Below, in pieces: positions 13,620 to 27,309 of a DNA stretch of 64,000 nucleotides. The DNA lies in the NCBI GenBank assembly GCA_003508835.1, contig PUFA01000072.1:3074501-3138500 (forward strand), written 5' to 3'. The translations under genes and the position numbers were made by a program. The stretch comes from Eonycteris spelaea (lineage: Eukaryota; Chordata; Mammalia; Chiroptera; Pteropodidae). The notes below the pieces were generated by a model. The model saw only the letters and a program-made list of their open reading frames with translations. It was not told where the DNA came from and searched no databases. Positions within the stretch are counted from its first letter, which is position 1, and each line of letters starts with the position of its first letter.

Positions 13620-14245
13620 TGTTAGTTATAATGGTTTCCTATCACTACTATGAAATATTACCACAAACATAATGTCTTAAGACAATTCAAATTTATTATC
13701 TTACAGTTTTGGAGACCACGAGTCCAAAATGAAACTTAGAACGTGAAATCAAGGTGTCGTCAGGACTGGCTCCTTTGGGAGGCTTTAGGAAAAATCTGTT
13801 CCTTTTTCTGTCTTCTAGAAGCTGTCTTCATTCTGTGGTTTGTGGCCTTCTGTCACATTGTCTGTCCTCCATTGCTTCATTCCCCCCCCCTTTTTAAAGA
13901 TTTTTATTAAAATATAGCTAACATACCATACTGTATTCATTTCAGGTGTACATTGTAGTTGTTCAACATTTGTATACCTAGAGAAGTGATCGCCATAATA
14001 AGTCCAGTCCATTGCTTCCTTTCCTATTTCCTTATCTCTCCTTTAACCCTCTCGCTTCCCTTTTATAAGGACCCTGTGATTACATTTGAGGCCTACCCAG
14101 ATAATCTAGGGTGATGTCTCTATCGCACATCTTTAATGTAATCACACTTGTCAAGTCCTTTTTGCTAACTAAGGTAGCAAATACTTACAGGTTCTAGGGG
14201 TTAGGATTCGACTGTCTTTGGAGTACCACATTAGTACTGTTTCAC
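13620..14245. mobile_element. Ancient mammalian repeat, interrupted by an L1 insertion
   Basis: The block carries the common mammalian motif series ACTATGAAATATTACCACAA, then TATCTTACAGTTTTGGAG, AAATCAAGGTGTCG, TTATAAGGACCCTGTGATTA, ending in TTCTAGGGGTTAGGATTCGA. A related copy lies at 20.99-21.27 kb. I recognise the consensus but am not sure of its family name. The element is split by the L1 piece at 13879-14007. Confidence 0.6.
13879..14007 (-). mobile_element. 5'-truncated L1 3' end nested insertion with target duplication
   Basis: The 129 bp antisense L1 tail reads TTTTTATTAAAATATAGCTA, then TTTCAGGTGTACATTG, then GTATACCTAGAGAAGTGATC. It is bounded by an 11-bp direct repeat, TCCATTGCTTC, at 13868-13878 and 14008-14018. 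This is the footprint of target-primed insertion into the older host repeat. The left border carries a short C-run and T-run in place of a long tail. Confidence 0.85.
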
Positions 14246-14439
14246 ACTTACTCAGCTGGCACAGCCTGTAGGACACTAGAGTTGGTATCAGTGATAGAAA
14301 AAGTGACTTTGATCTTCCACCGTGGTGGAAGACCCCACCCTTACTGCATGGAAGAACAAGAAGGCTGATTTACCCAGGCATAATAGGGTGAGGGTCATGC
14401 TGGTCAAGGACTAATGGAGTAATGTTTCATTTTGAATGG

Positions 14440-16225
14440 GCTTTCCCCACCAGCTTTAATGAGATAGAATTGACATATGTGCATATTGAAAAATGATTAA
14501 CATCATGTTAGTCTGTCACCTTACATAGGTACGATTCTTTTGTGTGATGAGAAGTTTTAAGATTTACTCTTAGCAACTTGCAAACATACAGTATAGTATT
14601 GTTAACTGTACTGTGATTATATCCTCAGAACGTATTCATCTTATAACTGGGGGTTTGTACCCTTTGAAAACCTTCACCCAATTCTTTCACCACCTCAGCC
14701 TTGCCTTCCCCACCCCCAGCAAATTGCTAATCTGTTTAATCCCTGAGTTTGGGTGTTTTTAGATTCCACAAATAAGTGAAATCATACAGTATTTGTTTTT
14801 CTCTGTCTGATTTAGTTTACTTAGCTTAAGTAAAATAAGGTCCATCGATGTCATTACAAATGGCAGGATTTCCTTTATTGCTGAATAATATTCCATTGGG
14901 CATATATACGTCCCATTTTCTTTATCCATTTGCTTGTTGATTGACACTGAGGTTGTTTTCATGTTTTGGCTAATGCTGTGATGAATGTGGAGGGTGCAGA
15001 TATATCTTCAAGGTAGTGACTTTATTGCCTTTTAGTGTATATCCAGAAGTAGAATCGCTTGTGTATACGGTAGTTCTATTTTTATTTTTTTTGAGGAAAT
15101 TTCATGCGTTTTCCATAGCGGCTGCACAAATTTACATTCTCACCAGCAGCGTGCAGGTTTCTCTTTTCACCACATCCTCGCCAACAGTTCTTATCTTGTC
15201 TTTTTGATAATCGCTGTTCTAATAGGTTTGAGGTGATACCTCATTGTGGTTTTTAATTACATTTCCCTGCTGAAAACAAAACAAAACAAACAACACTTGA
15301 TTTATCTGTCTTTTGATTGTAGCTGTGCTGGGTTGGGTAATGGTATCTCACTGTGGTTTTGATTTGCATTTTCTTGATCATTAATGATACGAGTGTCCTT
15401 TCCTGTGCTTATTGGCCAGTTGTATATCTTCTTTGGAGAAGTGTTTGTTTAGATTTTTCATCTTTTTAAATTGTGTTTGTTATCTTTTCATCATTGGTTT
15501 GTAAGAGTCATTTATATATTCTTGATAGAAGTCTCTTTTCAGATACATGATTTGCAAATACCTTCTCCATTTTCTTTTCACTTTTTGATAATATCCCTGG
15601 AAGCACTAGAGTTTTTCGAATTCGCTAAAGTTCATTTGTATTTCATTTTCTTGTTTCCACATTTGGTTTTAGATCTAAGAAGGCTTCGCTTAGGTCAAGG
15701 TCGCAAAGATTTCCGCCTGTGTTTTCTTCTAAAAGCTTTATACTTAAAGCTCTTGCGTTTAGGCCTGAGGCCCATCTTGAGTTAACTTTTGTGTATTGTG
15801 TAAGGAAGGAATCCACTCTTTTTTTTGCATATGAGTAAACACTTGTCCCAGCACCATTTGTTGTATAGACTATGCCTCCGAAATGTCTTGGCACCTTTGC
15901 TTAAAATCCACTGATGATCACTGTAAGGGTTTGTTTCTGGAAACTGAATCCTATTCCATTTATTTATACATCTATCCTTATGCCATAGCACACTGTTTTT
16001 ATTATTCTAGCTTTGTAATAAGTTTTGAAGTCAGGAAATATGAGTCCTCCAACCTCATTCTTCTTTTCAAGGTTGTTTTGCCTGGTCTGGGTCCCTTTCA
16101 TTTCCATATGAATTTTAGTGTCAACTTGTCAATTTCTTCAAAATGCCACCTGGGGGTTCGACAGGGATTGTGTTGAATCTGTAGGTCAATTCGAGAAGTG
16201 TCATTTTTCCAGTAGTAAGACCAGT
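14440..16225 (-). mobile_element. Long L1 3' half, antisense
   Basis: Successive classic antisense L1 signatures are present: GCTGAATAATATTCCATTGG (about 14879), CATTCTCACCAGCAGCGTGC (about 15136), TTGATTTGCATTTTCTTGAT (about 15358), CCCAGCACCATTTGTTGT (15847) and TTTCCATATGAATTTTAGTG (about 16100). A second, overlapping version of the 'tcattgtggtttt' region at 15240-15360, separated by a CAAAA-type repeat, shows an internal duplication or two joined elements. Confidence 0.88.
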
Positions 16226-18710
<2,485 letters not shown>

Positions 18711-19429
18711 TTTAAAAGATCAACTGGAGTTTCTTCATGAATAGAAACTGGATGCTACAGTGAAAAAAGAATATTATCTTTTATTTAAAGTAAGACATTT
18801 TAATTATATTAAGACAAGATTCTTAAATATTAGTGGAGCTCAATGTATTTGTCGAGGTTTAGCTGGACAAGAGCATTGATTTACATTATGTAAGGCCTTC
18901 TTTGGTTTAGCTTTACTATTGAATTAGCTCAGCAGGTGCAATGGGACTAAAAACAGGTTGGGAGATTTCATGCATTTCCTTGTTCTTGCTATTAATAAAA
19001 ACATTATTAATTAAAAATAAGGTGCCTTATTGTGCAAGGTTTTATTTTAATGATATTTTTAATCTGGTTAATATATAGCTGATTCAGGCTAAAGTTTATG
19101 ACTTTGATGTATGTGATCATAAGGTAGTTACAAAGTAAATGAACTAAACTTAGGTAAGAATGAGAAGACATAGAGAAAATATCTTTCCTATTGACTTGAA
19201 AGTGTTTAAAAGCTCATATGAATTATTGGACAAAAATGTAAAACAACTGACTTTCAGTATTCATACACAAAATTGATATTTCAGCCACAAGTCATGCAGT
19301 TTTACAATATGTTAGCAAAATTTTTCTTCTGATTGTACATAATTTAAAATTATGTGACCTGTAAAATTTTAAAGTTTTCAAATATTGTTCAGTGTACTTT
19401 TTTCTTTCTAAGTGTGGACAGACTGAACA
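18711..19429. other. AT-rich intron or possible extension of the PCBP2 3'UTR copy
   Basis: No repeat was recognised. Because the PCBP2 3'UTR is long, the retrocopy could extend into this stretch beyond my stated end. Confidence 0.35.
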
Positions 19430-19995
19430 AGCAAAAGTAGGGCTTTGAAAAATTATAATCCCAGTAGCGAAGCAGTCTTCCCAGGTGCCTTTCGGAGGGC
19501 CTCCTCCATGGAAGAGTGACATCGGGTGGACTGGTCTCTACAGTACGGCACCACCCCAAGCCCTGCAAGGGGAACATTACTTATTCATCAAGCGCAGTGG
19601 CCTTTTCCTCTGACTCCGGCCTCGGAGTTCTTTTACCGGGGAATTCTAGGCAGCCCCTTCCACACACCCGCCCATCACAGCAGAACAGATGTTCATCACA
19701 CATTCGTGACGACTGACCGTCACATTGTCCAGCCTAGGAGAATTCAAACAAAATCCCCAGCGTTCATGTCAGGGAAACCCAGCGTATGACCAAGGGTTCC
19801 TGCTTCTCGAGCAGAACATAGTAAGCAGGGCAAACCTGCCACCAGAGCAAATCGAAATTCCCTGCAGCGATCAGAGTGCTCGGTCTTTGATGCGGTGATG
19901 TCTGTTGAATCAGTCTTTGGTGTGACATCCGCTTGTTAATCACCGTTGTCTGTCAACTACTATTAACATTAAGTGGCAAAAATAAAAAGCATCAC
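19430..19995. other. Unassigned GC-richer block ending in an AATAAA
   Basis: About 560 bp of balanced composition and several CpGs between AT-rich flanks. It is open over 66-87 codons in two + frames (19516-19716 and 19526-19789), and ends with AATAAA at about 19980. It could be a second retrocopy 3' end or an unlisted old repeat. I could not identify a parent. Confidence 0.3.
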
Positions 19996-20985
19996 TAATA
20001 CTAAGGCCTCGGAATTTTGCAGCCAGTTAACATTAAAGATGTTTTATTTTAACAACACGTAAGAAAAATGGAGGACAGTGTATATTCAGTTTCCTGATAG
20101 ATAGTGAATTAAGAAGACAGCTTAAAGAAAAACTTTTGAAAAGTTTCGGAAGCCTGTGCCACATCGCAGTAAAATACAGTGACTGCGAGCTCCGTCCGGC
20201 ATGCGGATGACCTGGGATGGCTTTGCCCTCATGGGCCACACGCATTTTGGGGCAGAGTATTGAACCCTGTAAGTCCTTAAAATGGTGGCTACGACTGTGA
20301 CACAGACACATAGGAGAAAAGGGATTTCAGTGCAAAAACTGCTTAGTTTATCACAGAGATGTTTGGATTATTGGCATCTTTAGTTAGAAGGGTGTGGAGG
20401 TCGATAGGGACAGATAAGTAGACACAAGTGGTACTTGCAATGAAAAAGAAGAGGAAAGATGGACGCGGAGTACGTTCTTCCAGCCCGGTACAGAGGGCTG
20501 CTTATTTGCAGATGCTTCGTGTCCAGACACGGGAGTGGGGACTCCGGTCTACGTATGCGCTGCTACATTTTGTTACAAGGGACAGGAGAGTCTTACTGAA
20601 ATAGAAACCAAGTGACACTCTTTCTTATCTGTCTTTTTTGTCATTCAAACTTTGAGAAAAGTTTTCAATTTGGAGGGAAAAGTTTGGCATTTAGATATTT
20701 TGTTTTCCATATATGTCCTATTGGAAAATCTAGAAATTACTAAGTGTCACAGAGGGGATTTTAAACTAAGATCTGAGTAACTCCAAAAAGATCAAATTAC
20801 TTTTTGTCCACAGTGGCATCATTGTTTGGGAAATGTTTTTTCACCCCATTACGATGTTTCTCTAAAATTTGCTCTGTGAGTTAAATGATGCTATTCCTTA
20901 GCATTCTTCAGATTATAGTTCATAAGAAGATGATGTTTTCTATATGTATAAGCTTTCCCATTTGGGAGGGCGAGCCAAGTTAATC
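19996..20985. other. Intron without recognised element
   Basis: Unique-looking. Slightly GC-richer at 20150-20250. No exon or repeat was supported. Confidence 0.45.
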
Positions 20986-20989
20986 TTGC

Positions 20990-21265
20990 TTATGATGTCC
21001 CTGTCTATTTGGGCTGCTGTACGAAAATCCTACAGATGGGGCAGCTTACAGACAACAGAAACGTGTTTCTCACAGGTCTGGAGGCTGCTAAGTTTGAGAT
21101 CAAAGCACTGGCATGGCCACGTGCTGATCAGGCTCTTTCCCTGGTTCATAGCCAGCGCCTTCTTGCTGTGTCCTCATGCGGTAGAAGGCACAAAGGATCT
21201 CTCTGGAGCTGCTTTTACAAGAGCGGTAATCTCATTGTGGGGGACACATTCAGACTATAGAATAT
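20990..21265. mobile_element. Ancient mammalian repeat, second copy
   Basis: It has the same motif series as 13.62-14.25 kb: GGGCTGCTGTACGAAAATCC, then ACAGGTCTGGAGGCTGCTAA, GCTGTGTCCTCATGCGG, ending GTGGGGGACACATTCAGAC. Family name uncertain. Confidence 0.65.
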
Positions 21266-21269
21266 GGCA

Positions 21270-21535
21270 TCTAGAAAATCAGGAGAGCAGTTTGGCATAG
21301 CAGCCAACAACTTGAGCACTAGAAGCAGAGTGCCAGACTGGATCCTGGCGTGACCCATTACTAGATGTACCTTGGAAATATTCTCTAAGCCCTGGTTTCC
21401 CGTTCTGCAAAAGTTGGGGTATAACAATACTCTTATACAAGTTTATTGTGAGAATAAATGAGAGGAGACAAAATATTTTGTGCAGTACCCAGTACCTACT
21501 CAGAACTCAGTACTAACCATTAATAACTTTCTTAT
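21270..21535 (-). mobile_element. MIR SINE, antisense, near full length
   Basis: It shows CAGAGTGCCAGACTGGATCC, then the splice-like CCTGGTTTCCCGTTCTGCAA and TTATTGTGAGAATAAATGAG, the reverse-complement order of MIR. Confidence 0.8.
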
Positions 21536-21779
21536 AACCTAAAGCCTCTTTTTCTTTTTCTCCTATCGACATGTAAAGACAACTTTTGTTTTGTTGGACC
21601 CTTTTGACCATATCATTTTAGTTCAAGGTACAAAGAAACGAGATGGTTATCAGTTCTTTGAGGCAGGTCTACTACAGGGCAGCATAGCAACTCCAGGCCA
21701 TCACATCGCTCTGTCGCACCTGTCACCCGACAGCTCAGCTTCTGCTAGAGATGCATGTTAGGGATATTTCTTTTGATAT

Positions 21780-22245
21780 ATCAGTCTTTTAAAAAATCAA
21801 GATATAATTCACATACTATAAAATTCATCTTTTAAAGTGTATAATTCAGCAGATTTTAGTATATTTACAAGGATGTGCACCCATCACTAATTGCAGAACA
21901 TTTTCATCACCAAAAAAAACATAAACAAAAAACCCCCAAATTAGCAATCACTTCTCATTTCCCCCTCCCCTCAGCCATTGACAACTACTAATCTACTTCC
22001 TGTCTCTGTGGATTTATCTATTTTGGATATTTCACATAAATAGAATCATATAATATGTGATCTCTTCTGACTGGCTTCTTTCATTCAACGTCATGTTTTT
22101 GAGGTTCATCCATGTCGTAGGATGTACCTGAACTTCGTTCCTTGTCATGGCGAAGTAACATTCCATCATGTGGATATACTACACTTTGCTTATCTGTTCA
22201 TCAGTTGATGTAGATAGTGGTTTTAAACAGTTTTGATTTTAGGGA
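21780..22245 (-). mobile_element. L1 3' end, antisense, just upstream of an exon
   Basis: Signatures are ATATAATTCACATACTATAA, then CCATTGACAACTACTAATCT, then GAGGTTCATCCATGTCGTAG. It ends about 225 bp before the CEP112 exon at 22472. Confidence 0.85.
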
Positions 22246-22471
22246 AATCTTTGAAAGTGTTGTGCCCACATCAGGCCACATAGTATGTGTCTCTACCCTG
22301 TCTCTCCTGAGACAAATTATGTCATTGTCAGCTCTTTAAAGAGAAGTTTTACAGAACTTAGATCAAAAAATTGGAATCAGAATTTTATTTTAGAGTAAGT
22401 TAAATATTGTTCTTTCATTGAAGCTTAGTTCTTTTGTATTTTAACTCCGAAGCTTTTCTGAACTTTTCTAG

Positions 22472-22606
22472 GGAGAAAGAGGAGCAGCTGACTCGTGTGA
22501 CGGAAGTTCAGAGGTTGCAGGCCCAGCAGGCAGATGCCGCCCTGGAGAGTTTAAGCGGCAGGTGGAACTGAACTCCGAGAAAGTCTATGCTGAGATGAAA
22601 GAGCAG
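22472..22606 (+). CDS. CEP112: CEP112 internal coding exon carrying a 1-base frameshift
   Basis: The acceptor is a pyrimidine-rich tract ending in TAG at 22469-22471, and the donor is CAG|gtgagg at 22607. The first base completes a codon from the previous exon. The frame then reads EKEEQLTRVTEVQRLQAQQ and on through ADAALE, a heptad-type coiled coil. After GAG at 22545-22547 the sequence reads AGTTTAAG where the CEP112 frame needs GAGTTTAAG, so one G is missing. In the literal frame translation stops at TGA 22569-22571. Shifting by one base restores FKRQVELNSEKVYAEMKEQ up to the donor and ends in phase 0, which matches the next exon. The exon is therefore 135 nt where 136 is expected. The intact splice sites and the otherwise conserved peptide argue for a point indel (assembly error or recent allele) rather than an old pseudogene. 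Skipping the exon would also break the frame. Confidence 0.85.
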
Positions 22607-22769
22607 GTGAGGAGGCCACCACACCATCCTTTTTGAAAGTCCCTCTCCCAGTAGGAAGGTACATTCTGATCTTAAATATGACAGAAATGTATTTACTTTT
22701 TAAGAAAGCCTTACTAAAATTAGCCATACAATTGGGTCAAGAATTCAGAATGAGAAAAGGATGCTGTCC

Positions 22770-23065
22770 TTGGTGGAGGAGGACCCACCTCCACCAGAGC
22801 AGCAAAGGAAGAGGTGGCCCCTAGAGGCTGAGAACTAGGGCCCTGGTGGAAAGGGGTCAGCGGGCAGGCGCAGCCTGCGCCCTGTGAGCTCGGGATGGGC
22901 AAGGGGCCATGCTGTGCATCTTCGCAGTGGCCGCTCCTTGCTCCTCCTGGGCCACTGGGTGCACACTGACCAGCAACTCCCTGGTGGCTGCGAGTGGAGG
23001 AAGGAGGGTGGAGAACCGCCTGGAGCTGTGCAGACAAGGAGGTGGGTCCTCTCTCCTCCTTGAGG
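22770..23065. repeat. Inverted repeat with GC-rich loop
   Basis: AGGACCCACCTCC at 22780-22792 is the exact reverse complement of 23038-23050. Similarity extends imperfectly to about 45 bp on each arm, with about 245 bp of GC-rich sequence between. The TIR-like arms could mark an old DNA transposon or a palindromic rearrangement. No target duplication was confirmed. Confidence 0.5.
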
Positions 23066-23439
23066 AGTCCTTGATTCATCTTTAAATTGATGCCAGAATA
23101 ATCATTTTAAAGTTGCATCTACAAATGTAGAAATGGCAACAGTGTTTCTCACTTTGGGAATAAGGATCTGCCTACAGGTAAAACCCCATGACCATCGGCT
23201 TCTGTGGAGCAAGGATTCATGCTAACCATGTCTGCATTTGTTCATTTTCCACAAATAGTGTTTTATTGATCAGTTACAGCAAATTATTTTCAGCTGGCAG
23301 TTCAGGAAGGCAGAGACTGTCCTTGGTGTTTGTATAAGTTAAATGGTGTGCTTTTTAGTTTTAAGAGAAAATAAAAAATTGTAAAGGAATAAAGGAAACA
23401 AACACCAGGGTACCTGTTATGAAGAATCAACAATTGTTA

Positions 23440-23880
23440 ACACTGTTAATTTAAACTAAAACGTTACAGATGCCGTTTTGCTTGCTTTGTTATTCATGTC
23501 AAACCTCTCTATTCTCTCCTTTCACCTCTGAGGAAAACCACTATAACGAATTTAATTTGTATTATTTCAGTCTACTTTATTTTCCTATCTGTCTGTCTGT
23601 CTGTCTATCTACCTATCTGTCTATTTGTTCATGTATGATATATGCATTTTTTTGTGCTTCTATTTTTTTAAGATTAGGTAAGTACTACAGATTATATTAG
23701 TCTTGTTTTCTTTTTCGTATTTAATTTTATATATCTCTGCCTATCCATGTTGATATAGTACAATCATTTTAACATTGAATATGTTTTATCATATGAATAT
23801 ACCATTATTTTATTTATCAGCTCCCCTATTGAAGGACATTTAGTTTATTTCAGGTTTTCTTGATTGCAGAGAACATCGTA
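23440..23880 (-). mobile_element. Diverged L1 3' end, antisense
   Basis: Weak signatures of the antisense L1 3' region: CATATGAATATACCATTATT, then TTGAAGGACATTTAGTTTAT. The segment is interrupted by a tetranucleotide tract. Confidence 0.5.
23585..23626. repeat. (TCTG)n/(TCTA)n tetranucleotide tract
   Basis: Four or so TCTG units followed by interrupted TCTA, ACCT and TCTG units within the old L1 piece. Confidence 0.9.
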
Positions 23881-24599
23881 GTACCTGTTGGAGATTTCAC
23901 TTTTAGCTGGCGTTGTCCTCCTCAGACTTCCAAGCACACTGGGTCTCAGAGACCTTCCTATGGGAGGGTTATGACTGAGCCCTGTCACGTTTACTATCTT
24001 GGAACTGTGTTTTCTTGTTATTTTCTCGATTCACATTTCCATTCACGTTGAGTTGTGGGAATTTGGGTCCTGAGAGCAGGTCTCAGATACCATTCTCTTT
24101 TTTTCTACTCATTGCCTAGGGCGAGAGCTAGGTTCCTGCCGAGGGCTTGTGCTAGAAGGTGACTTCCAGTCCCTGCCACTTGGATGTGTACCTCTTCCCA
24201 GCTCCCCACTGTGATCAGAGCCCTGGCCCTAGGTTGTGTGTCTGGTCCAGATGTCCAGTGGAGCCGCATAGGACGCTCTGATCATCTTAACAATTAAAGG
24301 GTTGCAGAAAATATTGAAGGAGGAGGTGACTTGGCAAGAAGTTTTGTGTATACAGTTAAGAAGGCTAAAAATGAGGTGTTTCAAAGTACTAAGGCTGACA
24401 GTATAACTTCCTGAGAAATACTGAGACTGTGACAGGCACCCTTGGCTCAGTAAGTGCCCCCCTTGGGGCTGACAATGCAATATTAACAGATCACAGAATT
24501 CATGGGTAAGTAAGGAGAAAAACAAACAAACAACAGTGGGACTTGTGAAAACTTTCCCTAGGACTAGAAAAAGGCATTTGTATTCAGCAGTCACAAAAG
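23881..24599. other. Intron without recognised element
   Basis: Mixed composition. The 121-codon - strand frame at 24229-24594 shows no protein family features. Confidence 0.4.
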
Positions 24600-26125
24600 A
24601 AAAGCATACTTCTGAAAATGATCTACTGTATAATTCAGGGAAAAATTCAGGGAAAAAGTCCCTTTATAAGAAGACATGATCTATAGGAAAAAGGCTGCAT
24701 ATCAAGTAAAATGAATGCCACGAAACCTGGATACATTCTGGAAAAAGAATTGAACCTCAGATAGAGGTAAGAATAAAATGAAAATCCTACAAGTTTCTAG
24801 GCAAGATAAACCTAGGCAAGATAAAAAAAAAAGAAAAATAATGGAGTCATGTTTCAAAGTATTGAAGGAGAAAAGGTATGACCAAGGAGTTTTTCTTGCA
24901 AAATCAACAGGAAAACATTGTATTAATAAGAGCTCACAGAATCTATTCCACTTATTTCTCTTCTGGAAAAAATTATATGAGTGCATCAATCAGTGTGGAG
25001 ATGAAGCAAAAGACATCCCACACATGGGGAAACCATCATATTAAAAAAGATGAGTTGAGAACAATGGAATCCAACAAAGCAGAAACAAATTTAACTGTTA
25101 CAAATCTAGTTACAAGATAGGATGCTAATGTTTATTGATTCTTGAAAGAGAGGGTATATAGAAGTAGAAAACTGAAATTTAATAACGACTTAAATCTAAA
25201 TCCCTAGATTATGTTAACAAAGATCAAGAAGTTGGTGGATAGTGAGAGGGTAAGAGGAGAACAATGCTAAGACTCAAAAAGATTCTTAAAATTAGGGAAA
25301 TGTAGGTTAAAATAATTGTGAAATATATAAATGTAGGCATTAATAAAATTACCAAGATGTTAACAGTCTCATAAAAATCCTTAAAAGATAATAGCAAAAC
25401 TGGAGAGGAGAAATTGCCAAAAGAACAGAAGCAGAAACAGAAAAAATGTCCAAAATAAGACAAAGTATATAATTGCAATAATAAATGTTAATAGGTTAAA
25501 TTTTTCCAGTAAAAGTATTAATTAGCTGACTTAAATCCAGTTTATGGCATTTATAAAAGACACAACTAAAAGTTACACAAAAATTATATTAAAAAGATGA
25601 TGAAAATATATCACTTGTCAGATTAAAAGAAAGACTGTAATATTATCACACAAATTAATATCAATCCAAGTCAATAAACTGGACAAAGGATATATTTTTG
25701 CATGTTAAAGGCAAGAGTACTTAATCAGATATCAAAAGGTATTAGGAATACATGGAGAAATTGACCTAAAAAGGCATGGAGTGCTAAATATTTTCTCCAT
25801 CTTTGACAGATGGGGGAGACTAAACAAACAGGAGGTCTAAATAACACTTTATAAAATACCTGTTTCCATCTCCTACCCTTAAAATACAACATGTTAAATT
25901 TCTATCCTGTGAAACAGTTATAAAACTTAGCAGACCATAAGAAACACCAGTGTATTTCTAAAACTTGACATGGCATAGAACACATATTTTTTACCACAAT
26001 GCAATAAAACCAGAAATTAAATTTCAATTAAAGTTGCTACATTAGACCACCAAAAGTAAAAACTTTTCTTTCAAAGACAGCATTAAAACACAACAAAAGG
26101 CAAGCCCCCCCCCCAAAAAAAAATG
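24600..26125 (+). mobile_element. Old L1 5'/ORF2 endonuclease part, sense
   Basis: A-rich. The segment near 24850-24925 resembles the old L1 5' region. From about 25470 the motif series AATGTTAATAGGTTAAATTT, GACACAACTAAAAGTTACAC and ACCACAATGCAATAAAACC follows the ORF2 endonuclease portion. It is heavily mutated with no intact frame and ends at a C/A simple tract (26106-26124). Confidence 0.6.
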
Positions 26126-26129
26126 GAAG

Positions 26130-27105
26130 AAAAGATTCACAAGTATTTCTGAGAAATAATTGTATTTAAAATATAAAAGAAATCTTATAACTCAGTAATA
26201 AGAAGACAAACAGCCCAGTTAAAAATAGGCAAGATATTTGGACACCTCACAGACGAATGACTAATAAGCGTAAGAAAAGATATTCCGTATCATTATTCAT
26301 CAAGGAAATGCAAATTAAAACCAAAATTAAATGCCATTACATGCTCATTAGAATGGTTAAAATTGTAAAGATTGGTTGATAATGCCAAGTGTTAATGAAA
26401 CAATGGAGCTATTATAAAGTGCTGGTAGGAAAGCTGACAGTTTCTTAAAAAGCTAAACATACAATGACCATATGTCAGCCATTCCGTTTCTGTGTTTAAC
26501 CAAGATGAATGAAGACACATCCAGACAAAGACCTGTATACATATGTCGACAGTAGCTTTATTCACAAAAGCTCAAAACTTGAATAATCAAATTGTCCTCA
26601 AAATCGAAAGAACAATCAAAATGTTGTACAATTGACCCTTGAACAACTCATGAGTCAGGGATGCCCATCCTTCGCATAGTCAAAAATCCACTATAACTTT
26701 TAATTCCCCCAAACTCAGTTGTTCCTACATATCTGCATGGGATCAGTTCCAGGGCTCCTCACAGATACCAAAATCTGCAGATGCTCAATTTCCCCATGTA
26801 AAATGGTTTAGATCAATGCATACATACAGTTAGCCTCCCACATTCATGGACCCCCTAACCACGGTTCAAAACAATACAGGCATTTATGGAAAAAAACAAT
26901 CCATATGCGGTGGACCCGCACACTGCAAACTTATATTGTTCAAGGATCAACTGTACATGCAATGGAATACTACTGAGCGATAAAAACTAATGAGCTGCTG
27001 ATACCCACAACATGGATGAGTCTCAAAATCCTGCTGAAAGAAAGAAGCTGAAAACAAAAGAGTACATACAGTAGGTTGTGCACTGTCTGAGTAATGTTAG
27101 AATTC
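26130..27105 (+). mobile_element. L1 3' end, sense, carrying a DNA transposon
   Basis: Sense L1M 3' signatures: AGGAAATGCAAATTAAAACC (about 26304), then AATGGAATACTACTGAGCGA (26960) and CAACATGGATGAGTCTCAAA. The two halves are separated by the TA-flanked insert at 26629-26953, so the L1 is older than that insertion. Confidence 0.8.
26629..26953. mobile_element. Tigger-type DNA transposon (non-autonomous), TA-flanked
   Basis: The 325 bp element has terminal inverted repeats CAATTGACCCTTGAACAA and TTGTTCAAGGATCAACTG, which pair at 16 of 18 positions. TA dinucleotides flank it at 26627-26628 and 26954-26955. The ends match the Tc1/mariner Tigger group (Tigger2-like, from memory). It is too short to encode transposase. 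Confidence 0.88.
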
Positions 27106-27309
27106 CCTAGCTAATGGTGAGTTCTATTTAAACAGGTTATCAACCCAATTCATTGCAGAGCCAGGGTCCTATCTTATCTTCTGTGGGTGGGTTCCACTTG
27201 CGTTAAGTTCCAGAGCCTTGCTCCTTGCTTTGGGTCTGACTGTATTGTGGCACTCGGAAGTGAGTCTCATTGGTGGTGATTTAACTCACTCTGCCTGGTG
27301 ACTGCAGGC
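27106..27309. other. Short unassigned spacer between L1 fragments
   Basis: About 200 bp, GC-richer than both neighbours and not L1-like. Confidence 0.4.
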
